A stretch of 64,000 nt of DNA, from the NCBI GenBank assembly GCA_963977425.1, contig CAXBOO010000003.1, positions 186,001 to 250,000 on the forward strand, given 5' to 3'. The position numbers and the translations under genes are program-made. This DNA comes from CAXBOO01 sp963977425 (GTDB taxonomy: Bacteria; Bacteroidota; Bacteroidia; Flavobacteriales_D; Luteibaculaceae). Below are positions 16,974 to 26,427 of this stretch, piece by piece (positions within the stretch are counted from its first letter, which is position 1; every line of letters starts with the position of its first letter). The notes under the pieces are model-generated. The model was not told the origin of the DNA, did not search any database, and saw nothing but the letters and a program-made list of their open reading frames with translations.

Positions 16974-18410
16974 ATGTCACTTTCCCGCGTAATATTAGGC
17001 TCTAAGCAAAAAGCACTCAAGATTAATTTGGATCCGGAATTGTACGGAACCTTTGCTGAAATTGGAGCTGGACAAGAGGTTGTACGCCACTTTTTCAGAG
17101 CCGGAGGTGCATCTGGAACCATAGCCAAAGCCATGTCGGCTTATGACAAAGATTTCTCTGATGCCATATATGGTAAAGAAGACAATGCTCGTTATGTATG
17201 CGAGTCTCGTTTACGCAAAATGCTTCAGCGCGAATACAGTCTTATTGAAGAACGTTTATCGAGAGATAAATATCCTACAAAACGATTTTTTGCTTTTGCC
17301 AATACGTTAACTACCATCAACTTCAAAAAAACAGCCAAGGGACATGGTTGGTTGGGTATGCGTTTTCAGCGTCACCCAGAGGAAGGACCATCGGATGTGG
17401 TAATACACGTAAAACTACACGATAACGATGCTAGTACACAACAAGAAAAAATTGGCGATTTAGGGGTTAACCTTATTTACGGTTGCTTTATGTTGCACGA
17501 TCGTCCTAAAGAATTGTTGTTGTCATTGTTCGATAATTTATCGAGAGACCATATTGAAATAGATATGATCAGTCTGGAAGGCCCTGCTTTTAAAGAAGTG
17601 GACAACCGATTGCTTTCGCTTCAGTTGGTTAAAAATGGCATGACCGATGCAGTAATGTTTGGACCTGACGGAAGAAACTTACAACCGTCTGATTCATTGT
17701 ACAAAAAGAACATTCTGGCAATTCGTGGTTCATTCCGTCCAGTTACCAATGTCAATATCGACATGATAATGAACGGTTATGCCAAGTTTGTAGAAGATGG
17801 AAAAGTCAACAAAGACAACTTATCGGTGCTGTTTGAAATTACTTTGAGCAACTTAAAATCTGAAGGGACCATCAATGAGCGTGACTTCCTCGATCGTGCC
17901 GATATTTTATGCTCGTTAGGGCAAACCGTTTTAATTTCTAATTACCAAGAATATTATAAACTCATCGATTATTTCTCTCAATTCTCTAACAAAAGAATGG
18001 GCGTAATTTTAGGTGTAAACAACTTGTTGGAAGTCTTCAACGAGAAATACTACCGCAATTTAAATGGCGGAATGTTGGAAGCGTTTGGAATAATATTCAC
18101 TCGTGACATCAAATTCTACTTGTATCCTGCCATGTCTGAGGACGATCACAAAACAGTACTTACAAGCCACAACACGCCTATTCACCCAAGATTAAAACCA
18201 CTATACAATTACTTGATCTTCAACCGTAGAATCATCGATTTGGAAGATTACGATCCAAATGTATTGACAATTCAAAGTAGAGAAGTATTGGATATGATAA
18301 AATCAGGTAACGAAGGCTGGGAAGACCTTGTACCAGGTTACGTTGATAACATCATTAAAGAGAATGGGTTGTTTGGATATAATAAAGCCATAGAAGCAGC
18401 CAGTCACTAA
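16974..18410 (+). CDS. Conserved protein of unknown function
   Basis: A 478-residue cytoplasmic-looking protein with no signal peptide or membrane segment. It contains striking invariant-looking blocks: YGTFAEIGAGQEV, FFRAGGASGTIAKAMSAYD, FSDAIYGKED, and later LQLVKNGMTDAVMFGPDGRN and KKNILAIRGSFRPV. I recognise it as a strongly conserved Bacteroidota family that databases label inconsistently; none of the labels I recall is supported by motifs in the sequence, so I assign no function. The GAGQEV and AGGASGTIAKA stretches are glycine-rich like nucleotide- or cofactor-binding turns. The secreted gene at 18429 follows after 18 bp and may be co-transcribed. Confidence 0.75.
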   Translation: MSLSRVILGSKQKALKINLDPELYGTFAEIGAGQEVVRHFFRAGGASGTIAKAMSAYDKDFSDAIYGKEDNARYVCESRLRKMLQREYSLIEERLSRDKYPTKRFFAFANTLTTINFKKTAKGHGWLGMRFQRHPEEGPSDVVIHVKLHDNDASTQQEKIGDLGVNLIYGCFMLHDRPKELLLSLFDNLSRDHIEIDMISLEGPAFKEVDNRLLSLQLVKNGMTDAVMFGPDGRNLQPSDSLYKKNILAIRGSFRPVTNVNIDMIMNGYAKFVEDGKVNKDNLSVLFEITLSNLKSEGTINERDFLDRADILCSLGQTVLISNYQEYYKLIDYFSQFSNKRMGVILGVNNLLEVFNEKYYRNLNGGMLEAFGIIFTRDIKFYLYPAMSEDDHKTVLTSHNTPIHPRLKPLYNYLIFNRRIIDLEDYDPNVLTIQSREVLDMIKSGNEGWEDLVPGYVDNIIKENGLFGYNKAIEAASH

Positions 18411-18428
18411 TTCATTTAAAAATTCCTC

Positions 18429-19370
18429 ATGAATAAAGCACTCATTTTTCTATCTCTACTCTTTGTAACTCAATTGACAAAAGCTCAAATGGGTTCACAA
18501 GATATGAGTCAATTGCGCGGTATAGAAAACGCAACCATCAATGTTATTTTATATGACGATGATTGCAAAAAATGCCATTCTGAGGCAGCTGCCAATGCTT
18601 CGCTAAGAAAAGCCGTTGATTCTTTCTTCAAAGTATCTCCCAACATCAACTACATAAAGCTGACAAAAGAGAACCGAAAAGAATTAAAGGACGATGATAC
18701 CGAAAAATACTTTCTTGAAATGCACACAAAACAAGTTGTGCACGAACAAAAATCAGGAAACATTGTCAGAAAATCTTACACCTATTTACACTACCTATAC
18801 CTTACCAAGCGCAAATACAAAATCGGCATTGTAAAAATGATGAAAAACGGAATTCTAGCGGGCTACAGACTCGGAGAAACACCGTTTAATTTCGATCCAG
18901 ATGTTTACGACTTGTATCCATTTGCCGTTAAAGTATTGAACGCTTATTTGGAAGATGCTATGGAGTATAAAACTCTTAAACCTGAAATAATAGCGAACAA
19001 CAACTGGAGAAAAAAGCGCGTTGAAAAAGTTCAAATATTCAGAGGGTATACAGGAAAAAAAGGCAAAAATGTAGAGGATATTACCGCTGCCATTAAAGCA
19101 CCTGTTGAGTTTTTAGGTTTTAATGAAATTCTTCAAAAAATATACACCCAAGACCCTGAAGAAAACGCCATCTTCATAACGCCCAACAAAGACATTAGTT
19201 CTGGTAAAGACAGTCGAGGCACATTCTATTATTACCTTGATTTAGCCACGGGTAAAATGTATTTCAAACAAGAAATAAAAGGTATTAAATTCAAGTATTT
19301 CGGAAAAAAAGATCTTGAAAAAATGGCCTTAACCATCAACGGTAAATATTCTACAAAACGTAAAAAGTAA
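18429..19370 (+). CDS. Secreted protein of unknown function with a CxxC motif
   Basis: A 313-residue protein with an N-terminal signal peptide (ending about LTKAQ). After it, NVILYDDDCKKCHSE places a C-K-K-C-H motif near residue 42-46 after a beta strand, reminiscent of a thioredoxin-fold active site, but the rest gives no firm support for that fold. The middle and C-terminal parts are rich in Lys and aromatic residues and end in a Lys/Arg tail. No sorting domain is present. It lies between the conserved unknown (18 bp before) and the S10 peptidase (21 bp after), all on the plus strand. Function unknown. Confidence 0.6.
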   Translation: MNKALIFLSLLFVTQLTKAQMGSQDMSQLRGIENATINVILYDDDCKKCHSEAAANASLRKAVDSFFKVSPNINYIKLTKENRKELKDDDTEKYFLEMHTKQVVHEQKSGNIVRKSYTYLHYLYLTKRKYKIGIVKMMKNGILAGYRLGETPFNFDPDVYDLYPFAVKVLNAYLEDAMEYKTLKPEIIANNNWRKKRVEKVQIFRGYTGKKGKNVEDITAAIKAPVEFLGFNEILQKIYTQDPEENAIFITPNKDISSGKDSRGTFYYYLDLATGKMYFKQEIKGIKFKYFGKKDLEKMALTINGKYSTKRKK

Positions 19371-19391
19371 CAACACAAAATAGATAGCGTT

Positions 19392-20849
19392 ATGAAAAAA
19401 GTTTTATTATCCTTTTGTCTTTCGCTGATTAGTATTTCGGCGGTTTATGCTCAATCAGTATTAAAAGCCAAATACAGTGCCAACACCGTAAAAACAAGCC
19501 ACAAACATTCTACAGGTACGTCGTTTTCTTACACCGCTATTACAGGCTTAAAATATGTAATGAATGATGCTGGCGATACGGCCAAAATCTTTTTTACATC
19601 TTACGTTAAAAACGGTATTAAAAATGAAGCTTATTTAGCGAAACGTCCCATTGCATTTGTTTTCAATGGTGGCCCTGGTTCATCTTCAGTTTGGTTGCAC
19701 ATGGGCGCTTTAGGTCCAAAACGCATTCTCTTAAACGACGATGGGTCGGCACCAGCAGCTCCTTACCAACTTGTAGAGAACGAATACACTTGGCTTACAG
19801 AAACCGATTTGGTTTTTATAGATCCTGTTTGGACTGGGTATTCAGAAGCTGCTACAGCGGAAAAGAATTCCGATTTTTTAGGATTCGAAAACGATAAAAA
19901 AATTGTTGCAGAATTCATACGTCAATACCTTACTGAAAACAACCGCTGGTCTAGCCCCAAATATTTGGCCGGAGAAAGTTATGGTACAACAAGAGCTACT
20001 GCTTTGGCATATCATTTACACCAACGTTACGGCATCAATCTTTCGGGTATAGCATTGATATCGTCGGTTATGAATTTTCAAACCATTCGCTACAACACGG
20101 GCAATGACCTTCCCTACCCTTTGATTTTACCTACCATGGCTGCAACGGCTAAATTTCATGGTAAAGCAGGCGGTAATATTGAATTGAAAAAGTTTGTGGA
20201 CGATTGCAAACAATTTGCTGCTAATGAATATTTACACTACTTGCATACAGGGCTTAACGAAGCAACTGTATTAGAAAAACTAAGCTATTTCACAGGTTTG
20301 AGTTCAGAGTATTTAACTCAATGTCATTTAAGACCTAGTACAGGGCCCTACAATAAAGAATTACTGAGATCTGACAAGGTAACCGTAGGAAGGTTAGATA
20401 GCCGCTTTAAAGGTAACGATTACGACGCTACTGGTGGTAGTTTTGATTACGATCCATCATACGACGCGACTATTTTAGGCCCTTTTGCTCAAGCTATTTA
20501 CCAACACTTAGGCGATAATTTAAAATACAAAGGTGAAAAACCATATGAAGTGTTGAATGGCAAAGTGTTTCAGCATTGGACTTACCCACAAAACAAATAC
20601 CTAAATACTTCTGTAGAATTGAGAAAAGCCATGGTGAACATTCCCGATTTAAAAATTTGGATTTCGAACGGCTACTACGATATGGCTACACCATTTTATG
20701 CAACAGAGTATACCGTAGACCACATGTTTCTACCTACCGAAATAAGAAACAACATTACAATGACTTACTATGAAGCAGGTCATATGATGTACATAGAAAA
20801 AAAATCTTTAAAACAATTCACATCCGACTTTAAGAACTGGATGAAGTAA
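19392..20849 (+). CDS. Secreted S10 family serine carboxypeptidase
   Basis: A 485-residue secreted protein with a signal peptide ending AVYAQ. The family S10 pattern is complete: FVFNGGPGSSSVWLH forms the oxyanion hole, the nucleophile is in LAGESYGTTRA (Ser near residue 200), the catalytic Asp is likely in SNGYYDMATP, and His in YEAGHMMYIE close to the C terminus. S10 enzymes remove C-terminal residues, usually at acid pH. In Bacteroidota they occur in the periplasm and likely serve peptide nutrition. Downstream is a convergent gene with only 11 bp between and no terminator visible. Confidence 0.93.
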   Translation: MKKVLLSFCLSLISISAVYAQSVLKAKYSANTVKTSHKHSTGTSFSYTAITGLKYVMNDAGDTAKIFFTSYVKNGIKNEAYLAKRPIAFVFNGGPGSSSVWLHMGALGPKRILLNDDGSAPAAPYQLVENEYTWLTETDLVFIDPVWTGYSEAATAEKNSDFLGFENDKKIVAEFIRQYLTENNRWSSPKYLAGESYGTTRATALAYHLHQRYGINLSGIALISSVMNFQTIRYNTGNDLPYPLILPTMAATAKFHGKAGGNIELKKFVDDCKQFAANEYLHYLHTGLNEATVLEKLSYFTGLSSEYLTQCHLRPSTGPYNKELLRSDKVTVGRLDSRFKGNDYDATGGSFDYDPSYDATILGPFAQAIYQHLGDNLKYKGEKPYEVLNGKVFQHWTYPQNKYLNTSVELRKAMVNIPDLKIWISNGYYDMATPFYATEYTVDHMFLPTEIRNNITMTYYEAGHMMYIEKKSLKQFTSDFKNWMK

Positions 20850-20860
20850 GGTGTCAAAAA

Positions 20861-22915
20861 CTAAATTTCTACAGGCGAAAGTTTGATTTTATATTCAGAT
20901 TGTTTGTTGATGGCTTCAAATACTTCTGCTATTTTAAAATAACTTTCTGAGTCCACTTTTTGTGCTGTAACATTGTGTTTTGAAACCAATTTTATAGTGT
21001 TTTGGTTTATTTGCTGCAATGCAAAAATATATTGTATTTCCTCATGATTTACAATAATGTCGATAGGATTTTGGAGTTTAATTGCAGATGCAAATTGAAA
21101 CATATAGGTATAAGAATCAGATCCTTTAAAGTCGAAATAGTAATCTAATGTTCTTTGCTTTTGAATATCGGTGGTTATATGGTTGATCAGTCCGTTTAGT
21201 GTAATTTCTATTTCACCATTTTGTGAATGAATAATTGGTGACAAATCGGCAGAAGCATTTACTTTACATTGATACGGAAATTTAGAATTTGATTTCGTTT
21301 TAATAAGCTCAATATTCTTCGAATTCCAAGTGTCACCGATGGTTGTATTATATGCCTTATTGATTTTAGTGAAACTAGTATCGCCATCGTAAAGTGAACG
21401 AGTTAGAGTGCTAAATTGACCACTTAAATTAATCTTACAAATGGCATTTACTTGATTGCTGTCTAAATCTATTTTCACCAATGCAGTATGGCTTCTTTGA
21501 TTGTGTTTCATTTCAGAAGTTGGAGTAGTAATGGTCCTAAATCTTTCTGAAAGAGCAGTTCTGCCAACCAAGAAATCGTCTGGATGCATCAATAACATGG
21601 TTGTCCCTTCAAAATAAAAAGGTAATTCGTTTCTGTACAGGCTTATGTTATCTCTTTTGGGCCATAGAATATGAAAAGTGTCATCATTCAATAAAGGCAC
21701 AAAACAATAATCATCGCTTAGCATTGGAGCCAAATAATTTTCACTAATAATAGCCGACCTTTTATCTATAATATATCCCGTGTAATACGGAACTTCAATC
21801 CGTTCTAAAAATGCTGTATAAAAATTTCTTCTACTCCAATCTGGAATATTCTTATCTCTAATCATTTTCCAAAAGAGATGCAAACCTGGAGTTTTAGATA
21901 TATAATTCTCACGACTGTTGGAGTAGGAATAATTTTCTGTCAAATCATTTTGAAAAAGATCAATCAGTCCTATTTTGGTAGTGTCTTCTGTTAGAGTAGC
22001 TTGAAAATTATTTATATACCTATATAGGCTGGAGAAACTTTTATTAACCGAACCAATATTTGCGCTTCGCTTTGTATCTAAGGTATTGTATTCACGATAC
22101 AATGAAAAATACGCATTAAGCCGATAATCTAATCTATCAAAGGATGGGTTTGGTAGCTTATAGGTAAACCGTTCCGGAAGTGGAGTGAAAGTAACAAATG
22201 GTAATTCAACAAATGCTATGGAGTTTAACTCTTCAATATTTGAATTCAGGTTATTAAGATCCCATGTATATTTTACCAATCCATCGTTAAAACTAGAATC
22301 TGGTTTTACAAGGTTCCCATAATTCATGTTTATTTTTAATTCTTTTAAATGAGATAAAATAAACGTGCAATTGGATTTAGGTATTTGACCATTTAGAAAA
22401 ATTCGATACGACTCCAAACTTTCCATATTATCCATCAAAGTCATATAATAACGAACATTGAATTCTAACGTGTCACCTATCTTTATATCACCTGTTGAAT
22501 ATCGATATTTCTCATATTTTCCATAATAACGAGGTATATTTTGAAGAATATCTGCACTTATTTCTTTCTTTTCATACAGATCAGGTGCAAGTTTTCCGTT
22601 TTTTATTGTATTAAAAAAATCAATTCTAATATTGCTGTAATATTCTCCCCTATTTTCTATTACTGAATTGTGGTATATTCTTGTAGGATCGAATGAAAAT
22701 GGGATGTCAATTTCCGAGAAATAAGTCAATTCTTCAGAATTGGTTATTACAACAGTTAATATTCGATCGAAATCGTATCGAATAAATTCAAATTTAGCAT
22801 TACGAATATTTAGAACAATTGTGTCACTTATAATTTCAGATTTCACGGTTAATGCGGAAAGCAAACAGCATGAAGCTAAAATAATTGATCGTAAGTATTT
22901 AGAAAGCGAAAGCAT
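20861..22915 (-). CDS. Secreted DUF3857/transglutaminase-like protein, probably non-catalytic
   Basis: A 684-residue secreted protein (signal peptide ending TVKS). Its overall plan resembles the DUF3857 - transglutaminase - DUF3858 proteins of Bacteroidota: an N-terminal beta domain, a helical middle around residues 340-400 (RRNFYTAFLERIEVPYYTGYI fits the part after the transglutaminase Cys), and a C-terminal beta domain ending INKQSEYKIKLSPVEI. The expected active-site Cys phrase (G-D-C-K-D or similar) is not there, so catalysis is unlikely. The assignment rests on general shape and short similarities only. It is monocistronic and A+T-rich. Confidence 0.5.
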   Translation of the reverse strand: MLSLSKYLRSIILASCCLLSALTVKSEIISDTIVLNIRNAKFEFIRYDFDRILTVVITNSEELTYFSEIDIPFSFDPTRIYHNSVIENRGEYYSNIRIDFFNTIKNGKLAPDLYEKKEISADILQNIPRYYGKYEKYRYSTGDIKIGDTLEFNVRYYMTLMDNMESLESYRIFLNGQIPKSNCTFILSHLKELKINMNYGNLVKPDSSFNDGLVKYTWDLNNLNSNIEELNSIAFVELPFVTFTPLPERFTYKLPNPSFDRLDYRLNAYFSLYREYNTLDTKRSANIGSVNKSFSSLYRYINNFQATLTEDTTKIGLIDLFQNDLTENYSYSNSRENYISKTPGLHLFWKMIRDKNIPDWSRRNFYTAFLERIEVPYYTGYIIDKRSAIISENYLAPMLSDDYCFVPLLNDDTFHILWPKRDNISLYRNELPFYFEGTTMLLMHPDDFLVGRTALSERFRTITTPTSEMKHNQRSHTALVKIDLDSNQVNAICKINLSGQFSTLTRSLYDGDTSFTKINKAYNTTIGDTWNSKNIELIKTKSNSKFPYQCKVNASADLSPIIHSQNGEIEITLNGLINHITTDIQKQRTLDYYFDFKGSDSYTYMFQFASAIKLQNPIDIIVNHEEIQYIFALQQINQNTIKLVSKHNVTAQKVDSESYFKIAEVFEAINKQSEYKIKLSPVEI

Positions 22916-22990
22916 TTTATAGCCAGTTAAGAATTAATCGGCTAAATAAATTAAAATATAGACACAGTTAAATAATTAACACTTTAAATA

Positions 22991-23020
22991 AAAAAAGCTC
23001 AGGAAACCCCGAGCTTTTTT
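22991..23020 (-). terminator. Rho-independent terminator
   Basis: AAAAAAGCTC and GAGCTTTTTT flank a 10-base loop. It lies just past the cysteine desulfurase stop on the minus strand and would end the glmM - cysteine desulfurase operon. Confidence 0.85.
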
Positions 23021-23041
23021 TCATAAATATCTAGTTGATTA

Positions 23042-24169
23042 CTATTTTGAGTACAAGTTCCTCAGTACAGATACAGCTGTATCGATATCCGATTTGGTTG
23101 TATAACGACTGAATGAAAAACGAACGTTGACCCCATTTTGATTGACTTGATTTATTTCGGCCAAAACATGAGAACCTTTGTTGCTTCCACTGCTACAGGC
23201 ACTTCCTCCGCTACAAGCTATGCCCGCCATGTCCAATTGAAACAATATCATTGCTCCTGTTTTATGCTCAGGTAAATTAACACTCAATACTGTGTACAGA
23301 CATTTTTCAGAGCACACACCATTAAAACCCGTTCCGGGTATAGCTTTTTCGAGTTCTGCTTTCATGTACATTTTCAAACCCAAAACATGTGTTTTATGCG
23401 CCTCTAAATCAGCATAGGCCAACTCTAGAGCTTTTCCTAACCCTATTATTCCAGCAACATTTTCTGTTCCGCCTCGCTTTTCTCGTTCTTGAGCACCACC
23501 ATGAGTTAATGGTGAAAAAGCAATGTTTTTGCGTACAAACAAAAATCCTGATCCTTTTGGTCCGTGAAACTTATGCGCTGCACAGGTTATAAAATCTGCA
23601 GGTATTTCAGATAAATCAATATCAATATGCCCTGCTGTTTGAACCGTGTCGCTATGAAAATACGCATTGTGGGATTTGCACAGCTTAGCAACTGCCTTCA
23701 AGTCTATGATGTTGCCTATTTCATTATTGGCATGCATTAAACTTACCAAAGTAGGTGTTCCATCGCTCAGTAATCTTTCAAGGTCTTGCATATCAACTTG
23801 ACCAAGTTCATCGAGCTTAACCAATTCAATTTTCACGTGATCGGCACAAGCATTTGCCGTATGCAATACAGCATGATGTTCAATAGCAGACGTTATTATA
23901 CGCTCTACCTTCAAATCGTGAATAGCGCAGTGAATGGCCATATTGTCGGCCTCTGTACCACCCGAAGTAAAAATAATTTCCGCAGGTAGAATTTTAAACG
24001 TATCCGCTACTTGCTTTCGCACTTTTTCAATGGCAGCTTTTACCTTTCTTCCGAAACTATGAGTTGAAGAAGGGTTACCAAAAAACTCTGTCAAATAAGG
24101 CGTCATTGCCTCAAATACTTCTGGAGCTACTGGTGTTGTAGCTGCATTGTCCAAATAAATCATATTCAA
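23042..24169 (-). CDS. Cysteine desulfurase (NifS/IscS-type)
   Basis: A 375-residue type I PLP enzyme. The N terminus MIYLDNAATTPVAPEV, FTSGGTEADNMAI, the Schiff-base lysine in CAAHKFHGPKG and the persulfide-forming Cys in GSACSSGSN are all present. It releases sulfur from cysteine as persulfide for Fe-S clusters or tRNA thiolation. The 375-residue length and CSSGS loop fit the class I (NifS/IscS) group rather than SufS. No iscU or hsc genes are nearby; the neighbour 1 bp upstream is glmM, so the immediate acceptor cannot be inferred from context. Confidence 0.93.
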   Translation of the reverse strand: MNMIYLDNAATTPVAPEVFEAMTPYLTEFFGNPSSTHSFGRKVKAAIEKVRKQVADTFKILPAEIIFTSGGTEADNMAIHCAIHDLKVERIITSAIEHHAVLHTANACADHVKIELVKLDELGQVDMQDLERLLSDGTPTLVSLMHANNEIGNIIDLKAVAKLCKSHNAYFHSDTVQTAGHIDIDLSEIPADFITCAAHKFHGPKGSGFLFVRKNIAFSPLTHGGAQEREKRGGTENVAGIIGLGKALELAYADLEAHKTHVLGLKMYMKAELEKAIPGTGFNGVCSEKCLYTVLSVNLPEHKTGAMILFQLDMAGIACSGGSACSSGSNKGSHVLAEINQVNQNGVNVRFSFSRYTTKSDIDTAVSVLRNLYSK

Positions 24170-24170
24170 C

Positions 24171-25562
24171 TTAAAGTGCCATTTCGGCTTTTACTTTTTC
24201 AACCAATGTATTTGCTTCAGCTTGTGTTGCAGCTTCGGCGTACAAACGAATTATAGGCTCGGTATTGCTTTTTCTGCAATGTACCCATCCATTCTCAAAA
24301 TCCAATTTCAGTCCATCAATCGTATTCAATTGAACGTTTTCGCTTTTAGAAAAAGTAACTTCTAAATTCTTAAGCAAGGCATCAACATCCATATTGGGTT
24401 GCAATGAAATTTTATCCTTTATCATCTCATAATGAGTTTGCTCTGCACGAATTTGACTCAATGGTTTGTTTGCCCTTGCCATGTAGCTCAATATCAAAGC
24501 TATACCGATCAAGGCATCGCGTCCGTAGTGTAAATCTGGAATGATGATTCCTCCATTACCTTCACCGCCAATTAGAGCATTGTTGGCCTTCATTGCTGTA
24601 ACAACATTTACTTCGCCAACTGCTGCGGCATGATACTCAACCCCATGTTTTTTGCATACATCGCTCAATGCTCTTGAAGAAGACAAATTACTTACTGCAG
24701 CTCCTTTCTTATGTTGAAGCATATAATCTGCAATGCTTACTAAAGTGTATTCTTCACCAATCGGATTTCCATTCTCATCAACCAAAGAAAGTCGGTCTAC
24801 ATCAGGATCAACAGCTATACCTAGTTGAGCTTTCTCCGTTTTCACACGGTCGCATAAATCAACAATGTTGTGATTCAATGGCTCGGGATTATGAGCAAAT
24901 TCTCCCGTCATTTCACCGTTGATCAAAACAACATCTTCTACCCCTAATTGTTTCAACAATACAGGCAAACTCATTGCTGCAGTAGAATTGATGCAATCAA
25001 CAACCACTTTGTATTTTTTAGATGCAATCGATTTGGCATCAACCAAGTCGTGCGCTAAAATGCTTTTGCAATGAGTTTCTACTGTGTTTTTAACTTCAAT
25101 TACAGAACCAATTCCATCAATTTCGGTATACAGCAAACTTGGTTCATCGGCTAATTTTAGAATTAACGAACCCTCCTCAGCGTTTACAAATTCGCCTTTA
25201 TGATTGAGTAGTTTTAGGGCATTCCATTCTTTTGGGTTGTGGCTTGCTGTTAATATTATTCCGCCGTCAACATTTTCGTTATCAAGAATATACATCTCTA
25301 TAGTTGGAGTTGTAGTATAATCCAATAAATGCACATTGATACCACAAGCACATAAAGTTCCTTGTACAATACTTTGAAGCATTTCTCCAGACAAACGACC
25401 ATCACGTCCTAATGCAACGGTAGGTTTTTTAGCTTTCGATTGTTGTTTGATAAATTCAGCATACCCTGTAGCAAATGCCACAGCGTCTTTTGGAGTTAAA
25501 TTATTTCCTGCTTCTGCTCCTATTGTTCCTCTGAAACCAGAGATCGATTTAATGAGTGCCAT
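24171..25562 (-). CDS. glmM: Phosphoglucosamine mutase / phosphomannomutase
   Basis: A 463-residue alpha-D-phosphohexomutase. It shows SISGFRGTIG at the start, the phosphoserine loop TASHNPKEWNALK, the Mg loop DPDVDRLSLVDENG, sugar-binding GGEGNGGIIIPDLHYGRD and the phosphate-contact RKSNTEPIIRLYAEA. These fit GlmM, which makes glucosamine-1-phosphate for peptidoglycan and LPS; a phosphomannomutase role is possible since the two overlap in sequence. The start is fixed by a promoter only 8 bp upstream. It is first in a two-gene operon with the cysteine desulfurase. Confidence 0.88.
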   Translation of the reverse strand: MALIKSISGFRGTIGAEAGNNLTPKDAVAFATGYAEFIKQQSKAKKPTVALGRDGRLSGEMLQSIVQGTLCACGINVHLLDYTTTPTIEMYILDNENVDGGIILTASHNPKEWNALKLLNHKGEFVNAEEGSLILKLADEPSLLYTEIDGIGSVIEVKNTVETHCKSILAHDLVDAKSIASKKYKVVVDCINSTAAMSLPVLLKQLGVEDVVLINGEMTGEFAHNPEPLNHNIVDLCDRVKTEKAQLGIAVDPDVDRLSLVDENGNPIGEEYTLVSIADYMLQHKKGAAVSNLSSSRALSDVCKKHGVEYHAAAVGEVNVVTAMKANNALIGGEGNGGIIIPDLHYGRDALIGIALILSYMARANKPLSQIRAEQTHYEMIKDKISLQPNMDVDALLKNLEVTFSKSENVQLNTIDGLKLDFENGWVHCRKSNTEPIIRLYAEAATQAEANTLVEKVKAEMAL

Positions 25563-25569
25563 AGAAGGG

Positions 25570-25602
25570 CAAAATTATAATTAATGATTACTTGAGAACA
25601 AG
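25570..25602 (-). promoter_or_regulatory. Promoter of glmM, overlapping a divergent promoter
   Basis: On the minus strand CTTG (25599-25602) then 21 bp then TAATTTTG (25570-25577), close to TTTG-N19-21-TAnnTTTG. It interleaves with the plus-strand promoter at 25591-25620. The transcript would begin almost at the ATG. Confidence 0.65.
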
Positions 25603-25620
25603 CTAAATATGGTAGTTTTG
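25591..25620 (+). promoter_or_regulatory. Promoter of the phosphosulfolactate synthase operon
   Basis: CTTG (25591-25594), 18 bp, then TAGTTTTG (25613-25620). This places the transcript start near 25627, which excludes the upstream ATG at 25609 and supports the start at 25639. Confidence 0.7.
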
Positions 25621-25638
25621 CACACATATTATTTATTC

Positions 25639-26427
25639 ATGCTAAATACGCTCACGAACATACCGCAACGTCCTACCAAACCTCGAAATAGTGGACTAAC
25701 TATGGTGATGGATAAAGGATTAAGTTTAAGACAAGCTCAAGATTTTGTTGAAAGCGCTAGTCACTTATGCGACATTGTTAAACTTGGTTTTGGAACTTCT
25801 ATTGTAAGTACCAATGTAAAAGAGAAAGTGGAATTGTATTCCGCAGCAGGATTGGATGTATATGTTGGCGGTACTTTGTTTGAAGCCTTCATAGCAAGAA
25901 ACCAATTTCAGGAATATGTAGATTTCGTAAAATCAATTGGCGTAAATACTGTAGAAGTTTCCGACGGTTCGATTGAACTAAGTGCAGAGCAAAAATGCTT
26001 GTACATCAAAGAGTTATCTCTAGAATTTAAAGTACTTTCTGAAGTAGGAAGTAAAGAAGAAGGCATTTTAATTAGTCCTGGAAAATGGATTAAAATGATG
26101 CGCGATGAATTGGATGCTGGTGCATGGAAAGTAATAGCTGAAGCAAGAGAAAGCGGTACGGTTGGTATTTACAGACCCAACGGAAAAGCTCACACGGCTT
26201 TGGTAAATAAAATTACAGCTAAAATTGCCCCGGAAGACATCCTTTGGGAAGCACCTAAAAAAGCACAACAAATTTGGTTTATCAAACAGTTTGGATGCAA
26301 TGTAAACCTTGGTAATATTGCTCCTGAAGAAGTAATACCTTTAGAAACATTAAGATTAGGCCTTAGAGGCGATACCTTTTTCGACTTTTTGCCAACAGGC
26401 ATGGCCACAAAAAAAACACACGAATGA
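25639..26427 (+). CDS. Phosphosulfolactate synthase (ComA) homologue
   Basis: A 262-residue TIM-barrel protein of the ComA family. Matching blocks are LTMVMDKGLS, DIVKLGFGTS, YVGGTLFEAF, TVEVSDGSIEL and KVIAEARESG. ComA adds sulfite to phosphoenolpyruvate to give phosphosulfolactate, first known from coenzyme M synthesis in methanogens; homologues occur in many bacteria without coenzyme M. Here no comB or comC follows; a rhodanese gene overlaps by 4 bp instead, suggesting sulfur chemistry. A link to sulfonolipid or sulfolactate metabolism is inference. An in-frame ATG at 25609 would lie inside the promoter, so I take 25639. Confidence 0.85.
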   Translation: MLNTLTNIPQRPTKPRNSGLTMVMDKGLSLRQAQDFVESASHLCDIVKLGFGTSIVSTNVKEKVELYSAAGLDVYVGGTLFEAFIARNQFQEYVDFVKSIGVNTVEVSDGSIELSAEQKCLYIKELSLEFKVLSEVGSKEEGILISPGKWIKMMRDELDAGAWKVIAEARESGTVGIYRPNGKAHTALVNKITAKIAPEDILWEAPKKAQQIWFIKQFGCNVNLGNIAPEEVIPLETLRLGLRGDTFFDFLPTGMATKKTHE

